This document shows positions 42,300 through 55,070 of a DNA stretch of 64,000 nt, one piece after another (within the stretch, counting starts at the first letter, position 1; each line of letters starts with the position of its first letter). The notes under the pieces were generated by a model. The model did not search any database and was not told where the DNA came from. It was given only the letters and a program-made list of their open reading frames with translations. Origin of the DNA: Ustilaginoidea virens (taxonomy: Eukaryota > Ascomycota > Sordariomycetes > Hypocreales > Clavicipitaceae); the NCBI RefSeq assembly GCF_000687475.1, contig NC_057318.1, positions 2,108,001 through 2,172,000 on the forward strand. The letters are read 5' to 3'. A program made the position numbers and the translations under genes.

Positions 42300-43590
42300 T
42301 TTTTAATTACTGCTTTTTATCGCCCTGCAGTAAGGGCGGCGGGTATCTAGTGCGTAAGAGAGTAGGGTATGCAACCGCTTAGGACTATATCTAGTAGTAT
42401 TATATAGGAAGAGTGCGAGTGAGAAGTCCCGGAATATTAAGTCTGGGTTAGTAGTCTTATCGAATGAGAAATAAGGGGAGGGTAAAGCCAGGGGGGTAGG
42501 GCTAGTAGCGCGCTTACGATAGGCGTATTCTCGCCGGGCATGCATCTATAGTAGCCTAGGCGCTTCTCGGTATATATTAATTTTTTAGTTAGAAGAGAAA
42601 GTAAGCTAACTCTAAAGATAGAAGTAGGCGGCCTTAGGCATTATATTAATATATAGGTTAGTAATGCCCCCCGATTTAGTGCCTTTTCTTCTTTTCTTCT
42701 TTTCCTCTATAACGCTAATTTTAAAATATATAATAACCCCTCTATCGCGGTATAGGGCCGGTGCTAACCCTATTAGTAGAATAGCAGTAGCAGCAGCAAT
42801 AATAGTAGTAGCAATAATAATAATAATAAGAATAATAATAGTAAGAATAAAGATGCCTAAGCGGTCGGCAATACTAGATAAAGGGGTGAGTGTGGATCTT
42901 ACGCGCGGTAGTACCATAGCTGACCCTTATATAATAGCCCAGCAAATTATACGTATAGCCTTACGGGCTATATCTAACGCGCTTAAAGGATCCCAAATAT
43001 AGATACTGCAGCTAATAAAGTATAGACTGGGTTATACCTACTCTCTAGCGAGGCTAATATAGGTAGGGACCGATATAGTCTACTATCCCTACGCCTTAAC
43101 GGGCAAGATATATATACCCTTAGAAAGGACTTAGGAACTAGGTCTTAATATAAGAACTCTTAGATGTATAAGAGATTATTACCAGGGGGATAAAGGTACG
43201 TTTTCGATTTATATACGGTATAAGTTATTAGCTAATTATTTTTGCCTTTAGGTAGAAGACTATAAGGCCCTCTAGTAGAGGGCTAAATAAGCATCTGCCT
43301 CTTAAGGGTATAATTAGGCAGCGGTAATAATAGCAGTAATAGTAGTAGGGGGCTTTAGTGCTTTTAAAGCAACCCGGGAGATATTAGACCTTAAAGAAAG
43401 GAAGGTTTTTACCTTAAAACGATAGGCTTATACCTAAGAGGATATTGCTATATTGTTATAGGTTTTCCTAGCCTAAAAGGGGGGGGAGGGGGCTTTAGAG
43501 GGGGAGCAAACTAAAGATAATAGGGATAAAAAGGGGGAGGGTAATAAAGAGAGTAAAAAGGGGGAAAGGAAGGAGGATACCTTTAATACT
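42300..43590 (-). pseudogene. L5 ORF3 relic, best-preserved hydrophobic part
   Basis: Two sense stretches stay open: 42612-42917 and 42303-42545. The first reads LTPLSSIADRLGI, then about 30 hydrophobic Ile/Ala/Thr/Leu residues, then LYRDRGVIIYFKI and EEKKKRRKGTKSGG. The second holds FSLALFLYNTTRYSPKRLHT and ends LDTRRP and a short tail before TAA. This is the clearest view of the ORF3 C-terminal half: a probable membrane helix followed by a strongly basic patch. Confidence 0.7.
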
Positions 43591-43599
43591 AAAATAATA

Positions 43600-45566
43600 A
43601 CTATTAACTAATTTTAGCCTATAGGGCTTAAGAGATTTGCTTATTTTTAGGGCTCCTTATTCCTACTGCGGGATTACTATAAATATTATATAGGGGCTAT
43701 ATAAGGGTATTTAGTAGCTCCTTTAGCTATATTATATTAGAGGGATTAGGCGAGCCGGAATTAATTAAATTAGTAATACTAAATATCTAGTAGGCGATCG
43801 TCTATATAAGGCGTGGTTTATTAAGTGCAATAGATATATTATATTAATTGCAAAGCAGGCTAAGGCTAAAACTAGATCTAAAGAGTATATGCCTTTATCT
43901 ATAGTATATTAGGTAGGAGAAGATAATATAATAGAGGTCTTCTAGGCCTTCCCTATAGCAGTAGAAAGGTAATAGTACTTAAGGTACTTATTAAAGACAG
44001 AGGAAGGAATTAAAGCCGATTTTTTCTATATAGAGTTAGGTAAATATTACTAACTTATGCTTTTATAGGCTTTTATATAATCGAGTTATTTTTGCTATAG
44101 ATTAGAAGTCTAATGCCCTTTCGGCCGCTAGGGTCTTATACTAGGGGTATCTTGCCTTTACTATTACCCGATTGCTTTATTATTAGTTATACTAATCTTT
44201 TATTAATTGCTTTTTGGCTAGGAGTTAGCTAAGGTTAGGATCGGGGAATAGTATATAGGCAGGGGGTCTTTAGTAGCCTTTCTTTTATTAGTATTAGAGT
44301 ATCGCCGCTACTACTACTAATGTATAGTTAATCCTATTAGTTATACCTATTTTATCCATTTTTTCTAAGAATTGCTAATAAATATAGTTAAAATAGAGGT
44401 TAATTAGGGGTATAGCTGCCTCGGTCTTAAGGGTATTTAGCGGTATAGCCTTAAAGGCCTTAGTAATTATACGAAGGTAGGCTGACTATTCTATAGCTAG
44501 GGATTTCGCGATACCTTTTACTACTCCTCTAGGGGTAGTAGGGGTATATTATACCCCTATGCCGAAAGCTATAGAGGTCTAGATAACTTATATATAGATT
44601 AGGCATGCTTCCCAGTATTATTAGCCTTAGGTTAAGGCTATTATTATTGTAAGTGCGAATTGTTACCGCTCGAGTTTTTTTATAATTTTAATACGGTATT
44701 CCCTTTATTTTAGCTTATAGTAGATTTCGACTCCTAGGAATCTAATATACTACTTCAGCTAGACTTAAGCTATACCTTAGTCTTATCCGCCTTATATATA
44801 TAGGTAAAGTAGATAAGCTTGCTTTTACTAAAGTTAAAGTTAAGTCCGGCTTATTTAGACTAGCTATTATAGATAAGTTATACTTTCTTAAGTAGCGCCT
44901 TTATCTCTTTTATATCTCTCCCGTAGGCTATAATATTTATATTATTAGTAAAGCTAAGTATAATAGTTAAGGCTACTTTTTGCAGCCTCTTATAGAGCGG
45001 CATAATATAGACGAGGAAAAGGATAAAGGAGAAAAAAGACCCTTATAATACCCTAATAATAATTAATAATTTATCTATGAGCTATCCCTTAAAGTAGATT
45101 TATACTATTCGCAAGTCGGTAAAGCTGTATACCTATATTATAAGCTATAGCGAAAGCCCTTTATTAAAAAGTAGGTAGATAAAGCGGGTATAATTAATTA
45201 TATTAAATGCCGCTAATATATCTAATTAGAGGAGTAAGGCGATCCCACTATAGTACTAAATCGTAATTATAATCTTAACTAGTATATTTAATATTATATT
45301 AGTTGACCGGTTTGCTTTATTACCTATTTAAAGGTCTAGGAGGAGGTTGCCCTCCTTAAGGGCAGTAATAAGCCGCTTTACGATTAAAGCTTCTATAACC
45401 TTCCCTATTAGATTAAATAGCAATATTAATCTCTATCCTTTTACCTTTAAGTATTTCTTAGGCTTTTTCTTAGGCTTTTATAATACTATTACTTTAGCCT
45501 CCTAGAATTAGGCCGGATAATACCTAATATAGTATATTTTATTAAGGAGGTATATAAGGGTTTAAA
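43600..45566 (-). pseudogene. L5 ORF2 relic, C-terminal part with reverse transcriptase
   Basis: It corresponds to the C-terminal half of ORF2 in L1. The catalytic box near 44940-44960 is altered as in the other copies. Compared with L1, a short deletion is present near 44760. The N-terminal part continues beyond L6 at 52200. Confidence 0.75.
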
Positions 45567-45689
45567 ATTGAAAACTTTCGCGATTTCGCCCGCACCTAGG
45601 TAGCGGCATAGAACCGCCTCGAAAATCAATTCTAATATTCCCAATCGCTTTTTCTCGTCTATTTACCCCCCCTCGCCTATAGCACACCG

Positions 45690-47340
45690 CATCCAGGGAG
45701 TAGGCATATCAGGCGCGAACGAAGTAATAGATATCGACAGAGGGAATAGGGGCGGCATTATATATAGCCGCTATAACCTAACTACTATAATCGCGAATAG
45801 TACGTAGTATAACTAGACCGAGACCGAGCCTGCCTAAGTATAGAAGCGACCTACTGCCGTTATAATTAATGAATTAATAAAAGAGCTCTAGGATTATATC
45901 CCCCTAGCGGTGCTAGGATAAATGCGAGAAATTATAGAAATTATAGCCGATGCGGCCTACGGTAAGGCCACTCTAGACCCTATTAGCACTTTTACTAATA
46001 TAATTTTAAAGACTTTTAAAAAAGCAGTTAAATCGGCCCTCTAGGATATCCTAAAATAAGTACTAGCTACTACCTAGGCAAATATCGCGGCATAAGGATA
46101 CGCCGCTATTATTATACCACCCTAATATACTATCACTCCCCTTCCGGTCTTACTATATATCTATAGGGAGATTTTGATTAAAGGCAATAGTATTAATAAG
46201 GTTTTATACAACTAAATATCGGTCGAAATAGTAAATACTATTAATAGAGTAACTACTAGGAATGCTATGGTCGCGGCATATAAGCTATATAGTAGTAATA
46301 CTATCGTCACTTTTATAAAAGAAATAGCAAAAAATCTTATCGCCGATACAATTTAGGTCCGACTTACTTTTAGGCAGGAGGCGGAATTAAACCAATACTT
46401 ATTTAGCCTTATTATTAAGAGTTTCCCTACTAGCTATATAGCTAATATCGCAACTAAAGAAATCTATTAAAACCTTATTAAAGCGAATAGTAAAGGCTTT
46501 ATTAGAGCCTCCCCTTACTACCCGCGCGGGATTACTATATAAATATCTTTAATTATAGGTATAAACTCTATTGATCTCGCTAATAAGCTTTATAAGTCTA
46601 ATATTATCTATTAGGTAGAGATATTTGAAGCTGAACCCTATAATAATGCTTTATACCTAAAATAATGCTATAATTGCTTTAAGTTTGGATATATTGCCGC
46701 CTATTGTATAGTGGCCCTACGGTATAGCTAATATAATACAGAAAAGTATCTAGAAGGGGAGTAGGCCTACCTAATAGTCTCCTATAGATAAAAGGAGTTA
46801 TACTTTAATTATAAAGGATTATACTTAATATAATTTTACTTTTATAGAACCTTAAACGAATAGTGGGAGTCTATTAGGAATTTTTATATTAGCTGACTTA
46901 GGCTTTTTATAGCGCCCCTTATAATATCTATAAATACCACCCCTATTATAGAGCAGAACTAATACTAAGTAGCTAGTATTTTACCCCTAAAGGAACCTAT
47001 CGAGTATATTATATTAAAAGGATCCTCCCTATATAAATATAGCTGCCGCTTTAGATTAAGCTGAAGGGGCTCTATCTTTAGAAAAGTATTTAATATTAGA
47101 CTAAATTATACCCTTATCGCGTTCTTATAACCGGCCCTAATATTAGGATAGATTAAGCCCCTATCGGCCCTAGAGCTTATACCTGCCTTAGCCTCGACCT
47201 CTAATATTACTATAACTATTAATATATCGCTACTACCAACCCCTATGCGTCTATCCGCATAATATTAGTCCTCTATTAAAATATATAGAAGAAAACCTCT
47301 TTTATATAAATAATATTTTACTATTAAAGCGAACCCGATA
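45690..47340 (+). pseudogene. L6 ORF1 relic: Gag-like zinc-knuckle protein
   Basis: Order: VIDIDRGNRGG (about 45740), AVIINELIKEL.DYIPLAVLG, YIYREILIKGNSINKVLYN (about 46160), LYSSNTIVTFIKEIAKNLIA (about 46290), GFIRASPYYPRG (about 46500), then the zinc knuckle CYNCFKFGYIAAYC (about 46671-46715) and a second Cys/Tyr block near 46800. Its role is probably to bind and package LINE RNA. TAA/TAG stops break it. Confidence 0.8.
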
Positions 47341-47379
47341 TTATAGCGATCTAAGAACCTATTATACCTAGCCGAGCCC

Positions 47380-50300
47380 TACCGAGCCTAAGCTTTAATA
47401 AGTATATATTAGTAGTATATTATAGATAAGTAGCAATATATATCTATAAGTGGTACGGCCTTAGTATATAGACTACTAAAAAAAGACCTAATTAGTATAG
47501 GGTCTGCCTCTTTAAAACTAATATTTACTCTATTTGCTCTTTAGGCTATAAATATAATTAGACTACCCCCCTTATAGACCTTATAGGGCTCCCGCCTTAT
47601 CCCTAAAGTGCATTTACTAGGGACTTTAATATATACTATCCCCTATAGGATAGCCTAGATAGAACTTTATTTAGTATTAATACCCTCTTCGACCTTATAA
47701 TACGGTAGAGACTTAGCCTTATAACCCCCTATAGCGAAATTATATAGTAAACGCTAAGTAAAAGAAATAGCATTATTAATTATACCTAGGTTATATAAGA
47801 CCTTACTATTAAGTATTTCGGTAGTATAGACTTCATTAGGTCTGATTATATCCTATAGCTTATCCGTATTAATACTAATAACTTATAAGCCGCTTAAGCC
47901 CCCTTAAAAAATAGCTAGAAATCTCTCGATTAATACCTCACTTAGGCAGAAGCTAAAAACCGCCTTACGCTTACTGCTACTATAGCCCCGCTTAGCTCCC
48001 TTAATAAAATAGATATATATACTAAATAGCTTACCTATTAATTTAAAGAGATTATAGATATTGCAGCCTTAAAGAAAACCCTTAGAGCCCCTACTATAGA
48101 ACTATAGTGGAATAATTGTATTAAAATAGCCGCTATTACCGCAAAGAAAGTATACTAAAAATAGGTATTATGCTATACCCCTGAAAACTATAGAGCTACT
48201 TAAGATGTAAAAGCTACCTAAACCTAGATTATATAAAAAGAGAGATAATACTCCTAGAGAGAGGTATTAAGGAAAGCTATAGTATAGAATGCAGACCTTT
48301 AGTCCTTAGAATAATAGGCTAGATTATATACTAGCCTCCCCTTTAAGTCTAAAGAGATCCTATTATTTAAGCGCGCTAGCCCTAATTACCCTTTAGTAAC
48401 TATATATAGCGAAAAAGTATAAATCCTCGCTTAATATTTTTTCCTTTAATTTTATATAATATGTAAGGATATATTAGACCCGACCTTCCCCTAACTCGCT
48501 AATATAGAGTTCCCGCTATATAAAAGATTTATATATAAAGAGGTCTATACCGCTTTTTACTATATAGCTAGCTAAAAGGCTCTAAGACTAGATAGGCTAC
48601 CTATAGGATTCCTTAAGGTATATAGCCCCCCTTTAATTATAGCTTTTACCTACCTTTTTAATAAGTCCTGCCGTATTAGGTATTACCTAGCCTAATTTTA
48701 GGAGGCTTATATAATTATTTTAAGAAAGTTAGGAAAGAAACTAAAAGAATACTCTAAAGCGGGAGGCTAAAGATTAATATCTTTATTTAATTTAATCGGT
48801 AAAATCCTAAAAGCTATAATAGCGTATTAGCTTATTATTGCCCTTAAAGAGGGCAACCTACTTTTAGACCTTTAGATAGGAAATAAAGCTAATCGCTCTA
48901 TAGATATAGCCCTTAATACTCTTACAGAAATAGTTTATATAATATAGTACTATAGTAGGATTGCCTTACTCCTCTAGCTCGATATATCTATAACCTTTAA
49001 TATAGTAAACTATATTCGATTTATCTACCTACTATTAAAAAAGGGACTATTGCTATAAATCGCGATATAGGTCTATAGCTTTACCGACTCTTATATAGTG
49101 TAAATCTACTTTAAGGGCAAATTAACTAATAACCTATTTATTAATACTAAGGTCTTATAAGGGTTTTTTTTCTTTTTTATCCTCTTTTTAGTTTATATTA
49201 TACTACTCTATAAGAGGCTTAAAGAAATAGCTTTTATTATTACCCTAGGGTTCGTAAATAATACTAATATTATAGTATATAGGAGGAGTATAAAGAAGAC
49301 CTAGGCCCTACTCGAAAAGGCATAGACGATTTATAATAAGTAGTTTAAGCAAATTAGGCTTAATTTTAACTTAGGGAAGAGTAAGCTTATCTATTTTATA
49401 TATATATATAAGGCAGATAAAACGCTAATCCGATTTAAGACTATAATAATATAGCTAAAGCAGTATACCTGCTTCCTAGGAGTTAAGATCTACTGCAAAC
49501 TTTAATAGTATAAATACTATGCAAAAATAGCTAAAAAGCTTAAGTGGTAGCGACTCGCCCTTATGGCGATAGCAGCCTCTATATAGGGATATTAGTATTA
49601 GGAAGCCCGATTGGTTTATATATAGGTTATTTGCACTACTATTGCCTTTAGCATAGGAGTATAATATACCCCTACCGCCCCTAGTAGGGTAGTAAAAAGT
49701 ATCGTAAAATCGCTAACTATAGAATAATTATTTTGCCTTCGCACTATTACTAAGGCCTTTAAGGCTATACTAATAGATATCTTCGAGATTAAAGCGGCTA
49801 TACTACCTATCGACTTATACCTAAACTATATCTACTAGTAATTTTTAGAAAAGATAGTAAAGATTAAGATAGCCGAAAGAATTAACTATACTTCTATAGC
49901 GGTAGTAGCGATACTCTAATACCGCCGGCAGAGTAACTATAAAGGACCTTAGATATATATCCTATTCCTAAATCTTAACCTATAGTAGCTAATAGCTAAA
50001 GAATACCTAGCAAAGGAGTAGCTTGCTAGGTAGTCTAAATATTAAGCCGCCGTAAGAGTAAAATAATAGCGATATAGGCCTATAGCGGTAGAAAAGGCCC
50101 TAGACTTCTAATCTATAGCTATAATAATTAAGCTCTATAATAGCCTTTTTAAATATAAATCGGCTATACTTATCTAGCTTTATATAGAAAAGATCGGATT
50201 AAACTCCTTCTTTTATTAATACTAAGTCCCTATTATACCTTTACTTTTCTATCGATACGGGGAGGCCCCTAAAGACTATTATTATCTAATCCTCTCTTGC

Positions 50301-50450
50301 CTAAAATATAAATAATAGCGCTAATAGCTGTATAGGATTAGCCTAAGCCTCTTTTAAAACTACTAAAGGATCCCTATCGCCTTTAATAAGCTAAGCCTTA
50401 CCTATTGACTTATATACTAGATCTTTAGCCTTAACTATCTCGACTAGTTC
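47380..50450 (+). pseudogene. L6 ORF2 relic: endonuclease, reverse transcriptase, C-terminal zinc region
   Basis: The endonuclease has LIDLIGLPPYP leading to RDFNIYYPL (GDFN motif, 47619-47630) and RSDYIL (SDHxP, about 47850). Reverse transcriptase includes RLDRLPIGFLKVYSPPLIIA (about 48590), GKKLKEYSKAGG, LDISITFNIVNY (Asp position of the first motif, about 48975) and FVNNT for FADDT (about 49249-49266). The tail has IGVQYTPTAPSRVVKS, LYIEKIGLNSFF (about 50180) and FYRYGEAPKDYYYLILSCLK (C-x-CG...H..C degraded). No RNase H was recognised. Confidence 0.87.
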
Positions 50451-50599
50451 TAACTCGCCTAATTACTCTAAAGACCTACCCCTATAGAGGTCTTAGGCTA
50501 ACCCCGACCGCCTAATACCGCCCTTAATATCTAATAATAATAACCTAATGCGAAAAAAAGGAGATATAGTAGGCAGAAAAAAGCGATTAATTTTAAGCT

Positions 50600-52060
50600 A
50601 TTCTAAAGTTATAATGTCGATATTAATATCCCCCTTCTTTTTCCTTTCCCCCTCCCTTGCCAGCCCTTATAATAGCCCCCCTTCCTTTCCCTCCCTCTCC
50701 CCCTCCCCCTTTATAGACCTTTTCTACCCTTAAGAGATAAATAACTTTAATATAGCCTAGATGCCCTCTAATGCCTCTATTTTATACTCTTTAAGGTTTA
50801 GCGCCTCTTAGGTCACCTTAAGAGCAATACTCCCCTTTATTATTATTGCCGCTATTGCAGCCTTCCCCCTACTATAGGCGGTCGATACTTACCGCGCCCT
50901 TAACTAAAGGGCGTGATAATTATCGACCTATTTATATTAGCACCTACCTTATGAAGCCTCTATACCTTATATATATTTCTCCCCCTGCGGCTAGTATCTC
51001 CTAGGCACTTAGGAGGGTATAAATAAACTCCTAGTTCTTAAGAGTCTATTTAAAGAGGCAGTAGGTCTTCCCTATTATAGTATATACGAAATATATTGCC
51101 TTAGGCCCTAAAGGGTATTATATTATATTACTATCGTTCGAATATTAGTCGGATTAAGGGTCGGTCGGTCGGGTCCTACCTTATTAAAAATAATAATAAT
51201 ATTTAGGGTCTTCGGCTTATATTAGGTAAGAATCGTAAGGCTAGCCTTATAGTTCGCCAGGCTAATAAAGACAGGTTAGTAATACTAATACGGCGGGAGT
51301 AGGTAATACCTACCCTTTTATCTAAAGATGCTGACTTCTTTAGTATACTACTGCTGCTATTATTATTACTACTGCTATAGCTGCTACTGCTGCTGCTATT
51401 GCTGCTGTTAATGCTAATGCTGCCGCTGCTGCTATTGTTATTACTATTGCTGTTGCTGCTGCTGCTGCTATTATTATCGCCCTATCGCATAGGTTAGCGT
51501 TATCTCTATAGCGCTAAAGAACGGGGCTTAAGGGGATTATATATAGAAAAAATAATAGCCTTATAAAAAAGAAGAAAAAAGGATTAAAAAGTCGGGGGGC
51601 ACCTATATCTTTATATCTTCGCCCGATTAGAGGCCTTTACGCCCTCTCTTTATACTCGGCTTACTCTAACCCCCGACTTAATACCGCTTGCCTTCTACTA
51701 AGCACCCCCCCTACAGCCGATTCGCTGCCGATATAGCCCTAATAATAGAAAATTCCCTCACTCTTACTCTAATACCCCTGCGTAATATATATACCGCGCA
51801 GCCGGCGCGCATGCTATATAGCCGGCGCTGCCCCGCCTATATAACCTCTACTTCACTTTCGATTTATAGTATACCGACCTAGGACCACTTCTCCCCTATA
51901 GATACTAGACCTACCTTTTTCTAGACCTACTCTTTCTAGATCGCTCTCGCACTCTTCTTAGTATTGCCGCTAAATATAATCCTAAGCGATAGCGCACCTA
52001 CCCTTCCTATATGCTGGAAACCTATCGGCCCTCCTGGGGGCCCGACTTCCCAATCGTTAT
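50600..52060 (+). pseudogene. L6 ORF3 relic, diverged
   Basis: A Pro/Ser/Phe-rich, pyrimidine-rich start (about 50620-50730) is followed by SNASILYSLRFSAS (about 50770), VTLRAI, an Ala/Ile run, VDTYRALN (about 50880), and the triplet-repeat hydrophobic segment (about 51353-51485, GCT/ATT/ACT units). LIKKKKKGLKSRGA (about 51560-51605) and YNPKR...YPSYMLETYRP near the end follow. The same blocks occur in the same order in L1-L5, although nucleotide similarity is low, which supports a real protein. Confidence 0.6.
51350..51485 (+). repeat. Degenerate triplet repeat (CTG/CTA/ATT) in L6 ORF3
   Basis: Runs of ctgctgctattattattactactgc-like units extend over about 135 bp. In two frames they give Leu-only or Ala/Ile/Thr-only peptides, both hydrophobic. 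Confidence 0.8.
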
Positions 52061-52199
52061 TATTATACTAGCAGGAAGGGTTTTCCCCCCGGTCTTTAGG
52101 TTTTTCCCTTCTGGATTATTTGCTAGAGTACTAGATAGGCATTTCTGCTTAGAATAGCCCCCTAGAGTAATTTAATAATAATAAATATAAGGGTTTAAA

Positions 52200-53470
52200 T
52201 AAGTAGAAGGCTATATGCTTTAAGGAATCCTACTAAAAGCCCTCCGGGGCCTAATACTTTCCAGCCTATTATATTGCGTAATATAGTATATACTTCTTTA
52301 TAAGTAAAAGAGTCTATAGGGGGGAATATAGTAATAGTAAATTAGGGGAATATTAGGTTAGGAATATTATTATAAATAGCCTAGGAGATAGGGAAGAACT
52401 ATTAGGCGAATACTTATACCTTCTCTTTATATATTATTGCTTTTAAGCCTAAACTACTTTATTTTAATAGGGGGATCTCTTTTAATTCGGGCGGGAGGCT
52501 ATTATATAGACGGGCCTATTTCTCTAAAGACTATAAGTCGGCATTTTAAGCGGTTATTTTATTAAAGGCTTCTTGCTATAACTAATACTATTCCTCCTAG
52601 ATAATATAGGACTAAATCGCTCCTACTTCTTAAGCGGCGCTAAGGTTCTCTAGGGTATAGCATACTACCTATTTTTAATAGGCCTTTTTTACTACTATTT
52701 AGGCTATCTTAGCATAAAAGTTCTACTAACGCTTTATATTAGGAGCTTTAGGTGCCCTCTTTAGTGCCGCAATATCGGCAATACTCTAAAGTTGACCAGT
52801 AAGCTATTTAGTATATATATCTATTTTAGTAGGGGAGTGGAATAAAGCCTTAGTATAATAGGTAGTAAGCCTATTTTTTACTTTAGCTTAGATAAGGTAT
52901 TAGTTAAGGGACTTCTAACTATTCTTTAAAGGGGGGGCTTTTATATAGTAATTACCGGTCTCAATATATATAAGCTAGGGGATATAATCGGACCTAATAA
53001 GATTAGCATTTCTAAAATATTCAACTTTAATATCCAGTATAACTTATATATAGTCGATAGTACTATTTCTCTTTTTAGGAGCCCTTTTTATTACTTTACT
53101 ATAAAAGGTAGCTAGCCTAAGCTGCTATTATATTATAAGTTTAAAGAGAGTATTAATACTAAATAAAGTTTAGTTTAGGCTATCCTAAAGAGGGTAATAT
53201 ATATTAAAGTCTTTAATAAAGGCACTATAGGGGCGGGGTAGGAGCTTAGCGAGTGCAATAAGAGGGGTTATCTAGTTTAGCTTATAGCCTAGGGAGTAAA
53301 TAAAATAGATATTAGTATATAATAGGGAAATCTTATATTAATTAGTTTCTTTATCGCTAGACTATATGCCGGGCCTATGCCGCTTATAGATATATATCGC
53401 TATTTTCCCGCTATAGGCTGCTAATATATATCTTTTAAGGCTAGGATTTAGTAGGGCCTATTTAAGCGCG
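52200..53470 (-). pseudogene. L5 ORF2 relic, N-terminal part with endonuclease
   Basis: It continues L5 ORF2 to the right of L6. The GDFN motif lies at about 53205-53215 and an SDY motif near 52990. It aligns with L1 about 6490-7760. Confidence 0.75.
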
Positions 53471-53479
53471 GTAGGTTTT

Positions 53480-55070
53480 TAGATTGCTATAATATTAGGC
53501 TCGCATTAGTAATAAAATATTAGTCTTATAAGGGTGGTTTTCTTCTATATATTCTAATAGAGGACTATTATTATATAGATAGTCGTAAGGGAGTTAGTAG
53601 TAATAGTATATTAGAGGTAGCTATAGGTTAGACGTCTAGGGTAGGCGCGGTCGCACTAAGGTCTTATATAGGGGTGGCTTAGAGGAAAATAGTAATACTA
53701 CTATTAGCTTTAATACGGGAGGTCTTATTAATACTTCTAATTAGGCGGCCTTATTTCCAGGGGGAGGGCTTATATAGGGGAGATCTATTAGCTATATAGT
53801 AACGGCCTTAGTCTGCGATTAAGATAGTATTAGCATTTAATACTATATATAAGGCGAAGAGCCTCAGTCTATCGCTATAAGAATTTCTAGCTTTTTCCTA
53901 TTATTTATTCGCTACCTTATAGAGGCGGGACTATACCGGGTGGGATCTATAATAATTAAGGTAGGATTCGCATTAATTCTATATAATAGTTGGACAGCTT
54001 TAATTGCTATTTGGGTAGCATTTAGAGCTATATTAGCTACAGCGGGCTGCTACTATACAGTATATAGTAATATAGCCGAATTTAAAGCAATTATAGTACT
54101 AGCGAGGGTATATAGCATCGTTAGAGGGTTTAGCTTTAAATATCTCTACTTAGTATATAATGCCGGCTTTATAGAGTTTATTTATAAGGTCGATAGAGTC
54201 TACCCCTATAATTAGGGGTGTCTATATTACGGTCCCCCTAAGGTAGTAAAGGGAGACCTTAATAAAGCCTTCTCTATTAGTTTTAATAAGATTCGACTAG
54301 ATATCCTCTATTATAGTATTTATAGTATAATAGGTCGGGAAGCTTTTAATAATAATACTAAATAAGTATTGGTTAGGTTCCGCCTTTTAGCTAAAGGCGG
54401 GGCATATTTAGGTTATATCTATAGTATATTTCGCTTTTTCTTCTTTAAAGGTAATAATTATATTATTATTATAGAGCCTATAGGCCGCGACTGCTATTCC
54501 CTTAGTAGTAGCCCTATTAACTATATTAACGATTTTGATTAGGGTATAATTCTAAAGGATTTTGCTAATAGTATTTCCTTTAATAAGGACTTTACAGTAG
54601 ATATAGGGGGGTACTATAAGGGGAGCTAGGCTATATTAGGGTAGTATAGCGGCTATAAATCCTTATGCCGCAATAGATGCCTATATAATAGGGGCTGCAG
54701 TAGTTTTTAGGAGATTTTATATAGCTTTATTAATTATAGTCTCGATCGTCTATATAAGGGTTCTAATAGGGGTATAGATATTACCTAGGTCGGCCTTTTA
54801 TTAGGCAGTCTTTACTATAAAATTTATAGCCTCTCGTACTCTTCCTAATACTACTAGGGGAATATAGTCCTATAGCTGTTTTATAAAATCTGCGATAATA
54901 TTAGCTATTAGTCGCTTCTGCCTTTAGGCAGGTTTAGTCTCAGTCTAGTTGCACTATATGCTATTCGCGATCGTAGTATTAGGGTTGTAGCGGCTATATA
55001 CTATACCGCCCTTATTCCCTTTATTGATATCTATTACTTTGTTTGCGCCTACTGCGCCTACTTTTTAGAC
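53480..55070 (-). pseudogene. L5 ORF1 relic
   Basis: It aligns with L1 ORF1. The zinc-knuckle site is near 54040-54095. The 91-codon plus-strand frame at 53940-54215 is its antisense shadow, also present in L1 at 8305-8505. Confidence 0.72.

Larger units (their letters stand above)
45567..52184 (+). mobile_element. LINE L6, full-length, plus strand, inserted in L5
   Basis: It is 6618 bp with a 15-bp duplication, atataagggtttaaa, at 45552-45566 and 52185-52199. The 5' UTR starts attgaaaactttcgcgatttc. ORF1, ORF2 and ORF3 follow. The tail is taatttaataataataa. Its 3' third is clearly diverged from L1-L5, so it represents another subfamily. Confidence 0.93.

Noticed and set aside
51688..51882. 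A 64-codon plus-strand frame in L6
   Set aside because: It is part of the ORF3 and 3' region, in a frame that does not match the conserved ORF3 blocks well, so it is not listed as a separate gene.
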